Shown piece after piece: positions 16,439-25,481 of a DNA stretch of 64,000 nucleotides (position 1 is the first letter of the stretch; every line of letters starts with the position of its first letter). The notes beneath the pieces are model-generated. The model had not been told where the DNA came from. It saw only the letters and a list, made by a program, of their open reading frames with translations, and ran no database searches. Source of the stretch: CAXBCP01 sp963974055 (lineage in GTDB: Bacteria; Pseudomonadota; Alphaproteobacteria; MPNO01; UBA830). Location: positions 1 through 64,000 of the forward strand of contig CAXBCP010000018.1 in NCBI GenBank assembly GCA_963974055.1, given 5' to 3'. Both the position numbers and the translations under genes were made by a program.

Positions 16439-17864
16439 GGGCGACAAAAAGAACCTCGACAGCGCGCCTCAGGCGGGCGGCGGGTCCAACCAGATGTGGG
16501 GTGGACGGTTCGCCGCTGCGCCCGACGCGCTTATGGAAAGAATTAACGCATCCATCGCTTTTGACAAGGCGCTCTATGCGCAGGACATCGCAGGATCGGT
16601 CGCACATGCGCGGATGCTGGGCGATGCCGGGATTTTGTCCGGCGACGATGTGACTGCCATCTGCGGCGGATTGGAGGCGATCGGTGCGGAAATCGAGGCG
16701 GGTGAATTCGATTTCCGGGCGGAGCTCGAAGACATTCACATGAATATCGAAGCGCGGCTGACCGACCGGATCGGCGATGCGGCGGGGCGGCTGCATACCG
16801 CACGGTCGCGCAACGATCAGGTGGCGACTGATTTCCGCCTCTGGGTGCGCGATGCGGTCGATGCCGCCGACACCGCCCTTGCCGGCCTGCAGAAGGCTTT
16901 GATCGACCAGGCGGACGCCCATGCAGATTGGGTCATGCCGGGTTTTACGCATCTCCAGGCGGCGCAGCCGGTGACCGCCGGCCATCACCTGCTGGCCTAT
17001 GTCGAGATGTTCGGCCGGGACCGGGGACGCTTCCGGGATGCGCGGGCACGGCTGAACGAAAGCCCCCTCGGGGCCGGTGCGTTGGCCGGAACGTCCTTTC
17101 CGATCGACCGGAACGCGACGGCGGCCGCGCTCGGTTTCGACCGGCCGACGGCCAATTCGCTCGATTCCGTCTCCGACCGGGACTTCGTTCTCGAATATCT
17201 GTCGGCTGCGGTCATTTGCGCCGGGCACCTTTCGCGGCTGGGCGAGGAACTGGTGATCTGGTCGTCGGCCCAGTTTCGGTTCGCACGGCTGTCGGATGCC
17301 TTTTCGACCGGCTCGTCGATGATGCCGCAGAAACGCAATCCCGACGCGGCCGAGCTTATCCGTGGCAAGACGGGCCGGGTGATCGGCGCCTTTATCGCGC
17401 TGGCCACCGTGATGAAGGGCCTGCCGCTGGCCTATTCCAAGGACATGCAGGAAGACAAGGAGCCGGTATTCGATGCGGCGGAGACGCTGATGGTGTGTCT
17501 GGCCGCGGCTACCGGCATGATCGCCGATCTGACGTTCGACCGGGAACGCCTCGCGCAGGCTGCGGGCGAAGGCTTTACCACCGCGACGGACCTCGCCGAC
17601 TGGCTGGTGCGCGAAGCAGGTGTGCCGTTCCGCGAATCCCACCATATTACCGGGCGGGTCGTTGCCCTGGCGGAGTCGCAGGGATGTGGTCTCGAAGACC
17701 TGGCACTGGTCGACCTGACGGAGATCGACGGCCGGATTACGGAAAACGTGTTCGATATTCTGGGGACGGAAAACTCGGTGCGGAGCCGGACCAGCTATGG
17801 CGGCACCGCGCCGGACAATGTCCGTGCCCAGGTTGCCGCGGCGCGGGAGCGATTTTTAAAATGA
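16437..17864 (+). CDS. argH: Argininosuccinate lyase
   Basis: A 475-residue argininosuccinate lyase of the fumarase/aspartase superfamily, releasing arginine and fumarate in the last step of arginine synthesis. Diagnostic stretches are MWGGRF, HMNIEARL, HTARSRNDQVATD and the mobile signature loop GSSMMPQKRNP at 292-302 with the catalytic serine. The start codon overlaps that of the divergent tlpA gene. The end overlaps the next small gene by 4 bases (ATGA), placing argH at the head of an argH, lipoprotein, lysA run. Confidence 0.97.
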   Translation: MGDKKNLDSAPQAGGGSNQMWGGRFAAAPDALMERINASIAFDKALYAQDIAGSVAHARMLGDAGILSGDDVTAICGGLEAIGAEIEAGEFDFRAELEDIHMNIEARLTDRIGDAAGRLHTARSRNDQVATDFRLWVRDAVDAADTALAGLQKALIDQADAHADWVMPGFTHLQAAQPVTAGHHLLAYVEMFGRDRGRFRDARARLNESPLGAGALAGTSFPIDRNATAAALGFDRPTANSLDSVSDRDFVLEYLSAAVICAGHLSRLGEELVIWSSAQFRFARLSDAFSTGSSMMPQKRNPDAAELIRGKTGRVIGAFIALATVMKGLPLAYSKDMQEDKEPVFDAAETLMVCLAAATGMIADLTFDRERLAQAAGEGFTTATDLADWLVREAGVPFRESHHITGRVVALAESQGCGLEDLALVDLTEIDGRITENVFDILGTENSVRSRTSYGGTAPDNVRAQVAAARERFLK

Positions 17865-18001
17865 CCGGAAAAAGAGCGCTGATCATCGTCCTGTCGTTTG
17901 CCTTTGCTCTGTCGGTCGCCGGCTGCGGCAAGAAACCGCGCGAGGTAAAGTCGCCCGGGGATACGTCGAATTTCCCCGCCCAGTATCCGACATCACGATG
18001 A
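17861..18001 (+). CDS. lptM: Small LptM-like lipoprotein
   Basis: A 46-residue lipoprotein. The positively charged start MTGKR, a hydrophobic core of about 13 residues and the lipobox SVAGC (modified C22) are clear. The mature part is only about 25 residues, GCGKKPREV then a Pro-rich tail ending QYPTSR. Size, the GCG-K-P start of the mature chain and a place immediately before lysA resemble LptM/YifL, the lipoprotein that assists disulfide maturation of the LPS translocon LptD. Its start overlaps the argH stop (ATGA) and it ends 13 bp before lysA. The gene is real with high probability; the LptM assignment is by resemblance. Confidence 0.7.
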   Translation: MTGKRALIIVLSFAFALSVAGCGKKPREVKSPGDTSNFPAQYPTSR

Positions 18002-18014
18002 GGCACACCCTGAG

Positions 18015-19283
18015 ATGACCGCCTTCGCATATCGCGGCGGGGCCCTGTTCGCGGAGGATGTGGCGGTGACGGACCTGGCGGACAGCGTCGGGACGCCGTT
18101 TTACTGCTATTCCGCGGGCATGCTGCGCCGCAGTTATTCAGAATTCGCTGGGGCCTTCGCCGGTCTCGATGCGACGGTTTGTTATGCCGTTAAGGCGAAC
18201 AGCAACCAGGCGGTCATTGCGCTGTTTGCAAAGCTCGGTGCGGGCGCCGATGTGGTGTCCGAGGGCGAACTGCGGAGGGCGCTCGCTGCGGGTGTGCCGC
18301 CGGAAAAAATCGTGTTTTCGGGCGTCGGAAAAACCCGTGCCGAAATGGCGATGGCGATCGGCGCCGATTGCGGACAGTTCAATGTTGAATCCGAACCCGA
18401 ACTCGAAGCCCTGTCGGAGGTCGCGGCCGGTCTTGGAAAGGTCGCGACGATCGTTCTGCGGGTCAATCCCGATGTCGACGCGGACACCCATCACAAGATT
18501 TCCACCGGCCGGACGGGCGATAAATTCGGTATCGAACTCGACCGCATCCGCGACGTTTATGCCGCGGCCGCCAAGCTGCCGGGCGTAGATCCCGCCGGGC
18601 TGGCGGTTCATATCGGATCCCAGCTGACGCGGCTGGATCCGTTTCGCGATGCCTTCGAGCGGATTGCCGGACTTGTGCGCGATTTGCGCGCCGACGGACA
18701 GACCGTGGACCGGGTGGACCTCGGTGGCGGCCTCGGGATCGTCTACCGGGATGAAATTCCGCCGGTGCCGACGGATTACGCCGATATTGTCCGTGACGTT
18801 TTCGGAGATATGAATCTCGCCCTGACCTTCGAACCCGGGCGACGGTTGACCGGCGAAGCCGGAATCCTCGTCACCCGGGTGATCTATGTGAAGGAAAGCG
18901 GCGGACGAAGGTTTGCAGTGGTGGATGCGGCGATGAACGACCTGATACGCCCGACCCTATACGAAGCCTGGCACGATATCGATCCGGTGATCCAGCCATC
19001 GGGCGACGTATCGCCGGCGCCGGTCGACGTTGTCGGCCCTGTATGCGAGACGGGCGACGTTTTCGCCGTCCAGCGCGATATGCCGCCTCTGGCGCCCGAC
19101 GACCTGCTTGCCGTGCGGTCCGCCGGCGCCTATGGCGCAGTGATGTCGTCGACCTATAACAGCCGGTTGTTGATCCCCGAAACCATGGTGGACGGGGATC
19201 AACATGCCGTGATTCGACCTCGGCATAATTATGATACACTTATAGAACAGGATATCGTCCCCGGCTGGGTCGCCGGAGACTGA
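18015..19283 (+). CDS. lysA: Diaminopimelate decarboxylase
   Basis: A 422-residue fold-type III PLP decarboxylase converting meso-diaminopimelate to lysine. The PLP lysine is K60 (CYAVKANSNQ), and HIGSQL, the phosphate-binding glycine loop DLGGGLGI, EPGRRLTG and the partner-subunit motif CETGD are all present. GAGG lies about 11 bases upstream of the ATG. It completes an argH, lipoprotein, lysA amino-acid operon and is followed after 31 bp by the TIGR02302 gene. Confidence 0.96.
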   Translation: MTAFAYRGGALFAEDVAVTDLADSVGTPFYCYSAGMLRRSYSEFAGAFAGLDATVCYAVKANSNQAVIALFAKLGAGADVVSEGELRRALAAGVPPEKIVFSGVGKTRAEMAMAIGADCGQFNVESEPELEALSEVAAGLGKVATIVLRVNPDVDADTHHKISTGRTGDKFGIELDRIRDVYAAAAKLPGVDPAGLAVHIGSQLTRLDPFRDAFERIAGLVRDLRADGQTVDRVDLGGGLGIVYRDEIPPVPTDYADIVRDVFGDMNLALTFEPGRRLTGEAGILVTRVIYVKESGGRRFAVVDAAMNDLIRPTLYEAWHDIDPVIQPSGDVSPAPVDVVGPVCETGDVFAVQRDMPPLAPDDLLAVRSAGAYGAVMSSTYNSRLLIPETMVDGDQHAVIRPRHNYDTLIEQDIVPGWVAGD

Positions 19284-19314
19284 TCAGCCCCGTTCTGTCA
19301 GGAGAGGCGGCCGC

Positions 19315-21849
19315 ATGAGCGATCGCGGAAAGACCAGTACCAGAGGACCGCGCCGGCGATTTTCCGGCGATTTTTCCGACGCGCTTACCCGGCGGATTGT
19401 ACAGGCACGTCTCAGCCTCGCCTGGGAGGCGATTTGGCCGGCAGTCTGGCCTGCGCTCGGCGTTGCCGGTGTGTTCGTGGGCATCGCGCTACTCGACGGA
19501 TTTGCGTATCTGCCGGGCTGGTTACATGCGATCGTTCTGGCATCGGCCCTGGGTTTGTTCGGGTATGCGCTCTATGCCGGGGTTGGCGCCCTCGTCTGGC
19601 CAAACCGCCGGGATGCCGTTCGTCGGATCGAGCGCGCCAGCGGCCTCGAACACCGGCCGCTCGAGGCGCTTCAGGATAAACTGCCGGAAGGCACCACCGA
19701 CCCGGCGTCTTTGGCCCTGTGGCAGGCGCATCAACGGCAGATGGCGGAGCGGATCCGGTCGCTGAAGGTCGGTGCGCCGTCCCCGGGGCTTCCGGCACGC
19801 GATCCATGGGCCGTGCGCGCAGGTGTCGGCCTGTTGCTGGTGATCGGTATGGTCGTTGCCGGGAGCGATGCCGGAGACCGCCTGGGCCGCGCGATGGTTC
19901 CGTCCTTCGGCGATGTCGACCGCGCGCAGACGGCGAAGCTGGAAATCTGGGTGACGCCGCCGGAATATACAAGATTGCCGCCGATTTTCCCCGTCCAGAT
20001 CGCGCGGGACCATGCCAAAGCGCTCGAACAGGCGGCGGCGAATGCCAAAGCCGAAAACACCGAAGTGCCGACAGCCGCCGAGCTCGAGATCGAAATCCCC
20101 GAAGGCAGTATCCTGACCGCGATCGTGTCCGGCGGCGACGGCAAGGCAATTCTCGATCGCGACGGCGAGAAAACGCCGTTCGAGGCGCTCGATCGCGTGA
20201 ACCGGAAACTTCAGCAGCCGGTGACGGCCGGTGGCCGTCTCAGCGTCGTTCACGACGGAAAGATTCTTGGGACCTGGAAACTGCGTACGCGCCCCGATAC
20301 GGCCCCTGAAATCGCGTTTGACGGTACCCCCACGGCGACCGAGCGCGGCACGCTGCGCATGGCCTATACCGGCACTGACGATTACGGTATCACGGAAATC
20401 CGCGGTGAAATGCGCCGGACTTATGAACGCGGCGAGGTGATCGGCAAGGAAGTTTCCGGTTTCGAATTGCCGACGCCGTCGCAGAACGCCCGCGAAATCA
20501 AGGAAGCGACGTTCCAGGAAATCGCGCCGCACCCGTGGGCAGGCCTGCCGGTGGTGATCCGGCTGGCGGCGAAAGACGCCAAGGGGCAGGAAAGCTTTTC
20601 CGAAGAGATCAAGATGGTTCTGCCCGAACGGACCTTTAACAATCCGGTGGCAAAGGAAATCATCGCCGAACGTCGTCGCCTGACGATCGAGCCGGAGCGG
20701 CGCGGCGAAATTATCGACCGCATCAACGAAATCGCGAGCGATACCGCGGCTTTTAAAGACGACACGGTCGTATTCCTCGGGCTGGTGCTGTCCCGGTCCC
20801 GGCTGTTCCACGAGAACCGAGATTCGGCGATTCCGCCGGTTCGCGAACTGTTGTGGGATACCGCTCTGCGGGTGGAAGACGGACAGCTTTCCCATGCGGA
20901 ACGGGAACTGGCGCGCGCCCAGGAAGAACTGATGAAAGCCCTGGCGCGGAATGCGCCGGACGACGAGCTCGAACGTCTGATGCGCGAACTGCAGAACGCG
21001 ATGAACAAATTCATGCAGGAACTGGCCAAGAAAATTCAGAACACGCCGAATTCGGAGCAGGCCATGCCGTTCGATCCGACGGCGCGGATGCTGCAATCGA
21101 CCGATCTGCAGAAAATGCTCGAACAGATTCGCCAGATGATGCGCGCCGGTGCCCGCGATGCGGCGCGGCAGATGCTTTCACAGCTGCGGAACATGCTGGA
21201 AAACCTGCGTAATGCTCGGGTGATGAAGGCAAATCCGAATGCACAACGCGGCAATCAGGCGATGCGCCAGTTGCAGGAAATGATCCGCCGGCAGAACGAA
21301 CTGATGGACAAAACGTTCCGCCAGTCCCAGGGGCGGCCGGGTGGCGAAAACCAGATGCAGCAGGGGGCGCAACAGCAACGCGCCCTCCGCGAGATGCTGA
21401 AAAAATTCCAGCAGATGATGAAGGGCATGATGCCGGGCGACAGCCCGGGTATGCGCTCGCTGGGGCAGGCCGGCCGCGCCATGGACGGCGCGGCGAAATC
21501 CCTCGGCGAGGGGCAACCCGGCCCGGCGGTCGGCCAGCAGGGCCAGGCACTGGAAGCGCTGAGGCGCGCCGGGCGCGGGATGATGCAGCAGATGATGGGC
21601 CGGTTCGCCCGTGGGTCCGGTGTCGGGATGGGACAGCAGTTCGATCCGCTGGGCACGATGCGCGACCCGCTCGGCCGCGACTGGCAGGACGAAGAAGGCG
21701 GTATGGACACCCGGCGGGTCACGATCCCGGACCAGGGCGCCGTCGAGCGCGCGCAGGAAATCATGGATGAATTGCGCAAGCGCGCCGGTCAGCGGTTCCG
21801 GACGCCCGTCGAACTGGATTACATCAACCGGCTGTTGCAGCGGTTCTGA
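19315..21849 (+). CDS. TIGR02302-family large membrane protein (DUF4175)
   Basis: An 844-residue protein of the TIGR02302/DUF4175 family of unknown function, typical of Alphaproteobacteria and commonly found beside lysA. Hydrophobic helices near residues 38-60, 66-85 and 165-182 anchor it. A soluble middle part contains Ig-like-looking beta segments around 280-410. From about 520 the chain is strongly helical, and from about 590 it is rich in Gln, Met, Arg and Ala (many MxxQ/RQM repeats), ending in a conserved short domain with FRTPVELDYINRLL. GAGAGG precedes the ATG. The role is unknown; the lysA/peptidoglycan-precursor context and membrane topology suggest the cell envelope, by inference only. 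Confidence 0.85.
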   Translation: MSDRGKTSTRGPRRRFSGDFSDALTRRIVQARLSLAWEAIWPAVWPALGVAGVFVGIALLDGFAYLPGWLHAIVLASALGLFGYALYAGVGALVWPNRRDAVRRIERASGLEHRPLEALQDKLPEGTTDPASLALWQAHQRQMAERIRSLKVGAPSPGLPARDPWAVRAGVGLLLVIGMVVAGSDAGDRLGRAMVPSFGDVDRAQTAKLEIWVTPPEYTRLPPIFPVQIARDHAKALEQAAANAKAENTEVPTAAELEIEIPEGSILTAIVSGGDGKAILDRDGEKTPFEALDRVNRKLQQPVTAGGRLSVVHDGKILGTWKLRTRPDTAPEIAFDGTPTATERGTLRMAYTGTDDYGITEIRGEMRRTYERGEVIGKEVSGFELPTPSQNAREIKEATFQEIAPHPWAGLPVVIRLAAKDAKGQESFSEEIKMVLPERTFNNPVAKEIIAERRRLTIEPERRGEIIDRINEIASDTAAFKDDTVVFLGLVLSRSRLFHENRDSAIPPVRELLWDTALRVEDGQLSHAERELARAQEELMKALARNAPDDELERLMRELQNAMNKFMQELAKKIQNTPNSEQAMPFDPTARMLQSTDLQKMLEQIRQMMRAGARDAARQMLSQLRNMLENLRNARVMKANPNAQRGNQAMRQLQEMIRRQNELMDKTFRQSQGRPGGENQMQQGAQQQRALREMLKKFQQMMKGMMPGDSPGMRSLGQAGRAMDGAAKSLGEGQPGPAVGQQGQALEALRRAGRGMMQQMMGRFARGSGVGMGQQFDPLGTMRDPLGRDWQDEEGGMDTRRVTIPDQGAVERAQEIMDELRKRAGQRFRTPVELDYINRLLQRF

Positions 21850-21890
21850 ATATTCGGAATCTTCTGAGGACCGGCAGTGTCAGGCAGTGC

Positions 21891-22256
21891 CTAACCGTGG
21901 GCTTCGAGAACCTTGTCGGCTGCCTCGCAGATCTGCTGCAGGGTGAACGGCTTTGAAATCACGTCGTGAATGAGCGCGTCGAGATTGTGCGCCCGCTGGC
22001 GTTCAGCGGCGTAGCCGGTCATCAGCAGAATGGGCAGGTCGGGCCAGTCTTTGGATACTTTCAGCGCCAGCGCGATCCCGTCGAGTTCCGGCATGACGAT
22101 GTCCGAAAGAAGCAGGTCGAATTTGCCGTCTTCCAGGGCCTGCAGGGCCTGCAAACCGTCTGCCGAGGCGGTTACTTCGTGACCAGCGTTCACAAGCGCC
22201 CGGGATACGAATTCACGTACGGCGGTATCGTCTTCGGCAATAAGGATTTTTGACAC
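21891..22256 (-). CDS. cpdR: CpdR-like single-domain response regulator
   Basis: A stand-alone receiver domain of 121 residues. The acidic pocket (E8, D9, D10) and phospho-acceptor D52 in LLSDIVMP are followed by the T in LLMTGY and K in SKPF. The chain closely recalls CpdR, the adaptor that in its unphosphorylated form delivers substrates to ClpXP at the cell pole in Caulobacter; matching stretches are ILIAEDD, FVSRALVNAGHEV and PILLMTGYAAERQRAHNLDAL. A GTG start at 22256 gives normal CpdR length; an in-frame TTG lies 30 bases earlier. The gene is convergent with the TIGR02302 gene (41-bp gap). Confidence 0.88.
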   Translation of the reverse strand: MSKILIAEDDTAVREFVSRALVNAGHEVTASADGLQALQALEDGKFDLLLSDIVMPELDGIALALKVSKDWPDLPILLMTGYAAERQRAHNLDALIHDVISKPFTLQQICEAADKVLEAHG

Positions 22257-22346
22257 GTTTTCTTCTGGTGCTGTTCGGCGACGCAAACAGAATATCGGGA
22301 ATTCGTTTACAAAAGATGAAGAAATGCCGTCCGGTCGCCGTTGCGA

Positions 22347-22892
22347 TCAGTCCTGCCGGACCACGCCGATAAAGGGCAGGCTTCTGAAAAGGTGCGCCAT
22401 ATCAATGCCGTAACCGACGACGAACAGATCGTCGACCGGAAACCCGACATAGTCTGCTTCGATATCAACCTCGCGCTTTTCGTGCTTGTCGAGCAGGACG
22501 CAGGTATGGACTGCAACGGCGCCGCGCGCGGTCATCAGGTCGGTCGCGAATGCCAGCGTTCGTCCCGTATCGAGGATGTCGTCGATGATCATCACGGTTC
22601 TGCCGCGGACATCTTCGGATATGTCGCGGGCAAGATTGACGGTCCCGGAACTTTGGACGTCGGCGCCGTAGCTGGACAGGGTCACGAAATCGACCAGAGG
22701 CCGCATGCCGGCGCGATCCAGCGCGCGCAACAGGTCTGCGGCGAAGACGAAACTGCCTTTGAGCACAACGATAACCAGGACATCTTCGGGCAGGTCCCGG
22801 GCAATTTCCTGCCCCAGCAGCTCGATGCGCTTCGCGATGGTATCTGCATCGAAAATGACGTCGATTTCCGGACGCTTGTTCAGGCTCATCAT
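22347..22892 (-). CDS. hpt: Hypoxanthine phosphoribosyltransferase
   Basis: A 181-residue purine salvage enzyme (hypoxanthine/guanine plus PRPP to IMP/GMP). The PRPP-binding loop is VMIIDDILDTGRTL, preceded by the VLKGSFVFAADLLR segment and the flexible SSYG loop; DYVGFPVDDLFVVGYG forms the base-binding end. Tandem ATG codons at 22892 and 22889 follow the zinc-ribbon gene stop by 8 bp; no good ribosome site is seen, so translation may depend on the upstream gene. Longer in-frame starts lie inside that gene and are rejected. Confidence 0.94.
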   Translation of the reverse strand: MMSLNKRPEIDVIFDADTIAKRIELLGQEIARDLPEDVLVIVVLKGSFVFAADLLRALDRAGMRPLVDFVTLSSYGADVQSSGTVNLARDISEDVRGRTVMIIDDILDTGRTLAFATDLMTARGAVAVHTCVLLDKHEKREVDIEADYVGFPVDDLFVVGYGIDMAHLFRSLPFIGVVRQD

Positions 22893-22900
22893 TGGTTTAT

Positions 22901-23728
22901 CTATTGGATGTCCAGACCGACGTCGATCCGTTTTGCGTCGGCCGGCGGGTTCTGGACCAGGGTTGAAAACTTGATGACTTCGTCGGGCAGCATGCGCCGT
23001 TCGCGCGGCGGAAAGGTCCATCGTTTGACGACCTTGCCGCCGGCATCCAGAAACAGCACCCGTAAATTCGGCACGTTCTGCGGCGCTTTCGACAGGTTGA
23101 CCAGTTCGCCGTCGATCTTAAGGGCGGTCGGTGTCGGATAGGTGTACTGGACGCTGCGCACGCCCAGTTTTTTCTCCATCGATTCTGCGGACTCTCCCAT
23201 CAGGCCATAGAGCTTCTGCGCCGCAGGCCAGCTTTTGGTTATCGCGTCCTGGAAGACGATGGTGCCGCCAACGACACCCGCGACAACGACGAACAGGGCA
23301 ATCCAGGCAAGCCGTGCAGGCCAGCGGCTGGGTGTTTCGTGAAGGACCGGCAAATTTGACGAAGATCCCCGGCGCAGGGGACGGGGCGCACTGTCGGGGT
23401 CGCTCCGGAATGTGTCGTCCTGATAGGCATCGTCGAATTTGGAGCGGAAATCATCGTCGGAACCGCCATTCCCGTTGTCGGATTCCTGCGCTGCACTATC
23501 GATACGGTCGCGGATGGAATCTACGATTTCTTCATCGGGTGGCAGATCGGACGGCGCCGCAGCCGGCGCAGGCGCGGCGGCCGGCGTTCCTGCCATTTCT
23601 TCATCCGTCGGCGCGGGCTGTGCCCAGGCATGGGCGCATTTCGCACATTTTACGGTGCGCCCCGACGAGCCGATCTTCGCCGGATCAACAACGTAACGCG
23701 CGGAACAGGATGGACACGTGATGATCAT
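22901..23728 (-). CDS. Zinc-ribbon (MJ0042-type) single-pass membrane protein
   Basis: A 275-residue protein with an N-terminal MJ0042-type zinc ribbon (CPSC at 5-8 and CAKC at 28-31, in the sequence ITCPSCSARY ... VKCAKCAHAW), a long acidic Ala/Pro/Asp-rich disordered stretch, a membrane helix near 142-160 and a C-terminal extracytoplasmic domain with an FxLYD/DUF3426-like look (LKIDGELVNLSKAPQNVPNL). The architecture is common beside ftsEX in Alphaproteobacteria. Function is unknown. The position, divergent from ftsE and upstream of hpt, is all the context available. Confidence 0.82.
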   Translation of the reverse strand: MIITCPSCSARYVVDPAKIGSSGRTVKCAKCAHAWAQPAPTDEEMAGTPAAAPAPAAAPSDLPPDEEIVDSIRDRIDSAAQESDNGNGGSDDDFRSKFDDAYQDDTFRSDPDSAPRPLRRGSSSNLPVLHETPSRWPARLAWIALFVVVAGVVGGTIVFQDAITKSWPAAQKLYGLMGESAESMEKKLGVRSVQYTYPTPTALKIDGELVNLSKAPQNVPNLRVLFLDAGGKVVKRWTFPPRERRMLPDEVIKFSTLVQNPPADAKRIDVGLDIQ

Positions 23729-23877
23729 CAGAACTTCTTACCCTAAGGCAGCCGATCATATAAGAGGGCATGATTCTGCGTGCAAGCTGTCATAGCTGAA
23801 CATAGGTCTGCGCGATTCTGGACGGCGGGCCGATGGGTGTGCGAATTTGTCTGTGCAACAGGTAGGGAATACAGGCT

Positions 23878-24606
23878 TTGACGAACGGGGTTGGAGATAT
23901 CGTCCGCTTCGAGAATGTCGGCATGCGCTATCGGCTGGGTGCCGAAGTCCTGCATGATGTCTCGTTTGCGCTCAAGGCGGGATCGTTCCATTTTCTGACC
24001 GGGCCAAGCGGTGCCGGCAAATCGTCGTTGATGCGCCTGATGTATCTTGCCCATCGTCCTTCGCGCGGCAGCATTTCAATGTTCGGCCGGGATGTGTCGA
24101 CCGTGCCGCGCGCGGAACTTGCCGCGTTGCGCCGCCGTATCGGCGTCGTGTTCCAGGATTTTCGTCTCATCGACCATCTCTCCGCGCTCGATAACGTCGC
24201 GTTGCCCTTGCGTGTCGCCGGGGCGAAGGAAGGCCAGATCCGGGGGCATGTTGCCGAGTTGCTGCGCTGGGTCGGTCTGGACGGACAGATCGATGCAAAG
24301 CCGACCACACTGTCCGGCGGCGAACAGCAACGGGTTGCGATCGCCCGCGCCGTCATCGCCCGCCCGCAGGTATTGCTGGCCGACGAGCCGACCGGAAACG
24401 TCGACGACGAAATCGCGATCCGTCTGATGTACCTGCTGGAAGAGCTGAACAAGATCGGCACGACCGTCGTCGTTGCCACCCATAACGAGAGCCTGATCGA
24501 GCGTTTTCCCCACCCGTGTTTTCATGTCGAGGGCGGTCTGCTCAGCGGTCCGGGCATCGATCCTCCCGGCATTGGGGCGGCCGCCGTCCCGGAGGCTCCG
24601 GCATGA
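23878..24606 (+). CDS. ftsE: Cell division ATP-binding protein FtsE
   Basis: A 242-residue ABC ATPase. Walker A GPSGAGKS at 42-49, Q-loop VFQDFRLI, signature LSGGEQQRVAIARA, Walker B VLLADEPTGN and the H-loop VVATHN are all present. With FtsX it forms the divisome complex that controls periplasmic peptidoglycan hydrolases. The FtsE-type DFRLIDHL segment and the overlap with ftsX fix the identity. Translation appears to start at TTG with AGGGAA upstream. The C-terminus has a Pro/Gly/Ala tail of about 20 residues beyond the usual end. Confidence 0.94.
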   Translation: MTNGVGDIVRFENVGMRYRLGAEVLHDVSFALKAGSFHFLTGPSGAGKSSLMRLMYLAHRPSRGSISMFGRDVSTVPRAELAALRRRIGVVFQDFRLIDHLSALDNVALPLRVAGAKEGQIRGHVAELLRWVGLDGQIDAKPTTLSGGEQQRVAIARAVIARPQVLLADEPTGNVDDEIAIRLMYLLEELNKIGTTVVVATHNESLIERFPHPCFHVEGGLLSGPGIDPPGIGAAAVPEAPA

Positions 24607-25481
24607 TCGGCCGCATCGGCGATGTGCCCCTCAGCGGCGATCCGGCGAGCCGTTTTCTGCCGTGGACAGTTGGTCTTCTTGTGTTTCTGGCAACCCTCGC
24701 TTTTGCTGCAGGAATGTTCCTGTCCACGGCGGGGGAAACCTGGCGGCAAAATCTTTCCGGAACGCTGACAATCCAGATTCCGGCATCGGATGTGGCGGAC
24801 CGCGCCGCCCGCCTGGAAGCGGCGACCGAATTGCTGCGGGCCACGCCGGGAATCGTTGCGGTTCGCCAGATACCTGATGCCGAAATCGCCACGTTGCTCG
24901 AACCCTGGCTGGGGCAGCAGGTCCTGCAACTGGAACTGCCCATGCCGGACCTGATTGACGCGGATGTCGGCCCCGATGCCGACCTTGATCTTGAGGCGCT
25001 TTCGACGCGGCTGTCGCGGGTCGCGCCGGGAACAGTCGTCGACGACCATGCGGTGTGGCTGCGCCGTCTCACCAATTTTGCCGCCATCGCGGAAACCGTA
25101 TCGTTCGCGGTGATGGTCGTGATCCTGATGTCGGCAGTGACAACCGTGATCTTTACAACGCGCACGGGGCTGGCGATCCATCGCGATGTGGTGGAGGTCC
25201 TTCACCTGATCGGTGCACAGGATTCATACGTCGCCCGCCAGTTCCAGAGTCATACCTTCGGGCTGGCGGCGGTCGGGGCGGCCGCCGGATTCGCACTCGG
25301 CGCAACGATTGTCTGGGTCGTGCAGACCTATGGCGCCGGGCTGAGCGGTGGCCTGCTGCCCGAACTTGTCCTGTCCCCGGCGCAATGGGCGCTGCTGGCG
25401 GGGCTGCCCGTCGCCGCGGTTCTGCTGGTCGTCTTTACCGTCGGGATCACGGTGAAGCGCGTACTCGGAAAAATGATGTGA
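24603..25481 (+). CDS. ftsX: Cell division protein FtsX
   Basis: A 292-residue four-helix membrane protein: one helix near 19-39, a periplasmic domain of about 120 residues, then three helices near 170-192, 220-242 and 262-285 belonging to an FtsX/MacB-type domain (HLIGAQDSYVARQFQ is the coupling-helix region). The ATG lies within the ftsE stop (ATGA). Overall divergence from E. coli FtsX is normal for Alphaproteobacteria. Its stop overlaps the GTG of the next gene. Confidence 0.92.
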   Translation: MIGRIGDVPLSGDPASRFLPWTVGLLVFLATLAFAAGMFLSTAGETWRQNLSGTLTIQIPASDVADRAARLEAATELLRATPGIVAVRQIPDAEIATLLEPWLGQQVLQLELPMPDLIDADVGPDADLDLEALSTRLSRVAPGTVVDDHAVWLRRLTNFAAIAETVSFAVMVVILMSAVTTVIFTTRTGLAIHRDVVEVLHLIGAQDSYVARQFQSHTFGLAAVGAAAGFALGATIVWVVQTYGAGLSGGLLPELVLSPAQWALLAGLPVAAVLLVVFTVGITVKRVLGKMM

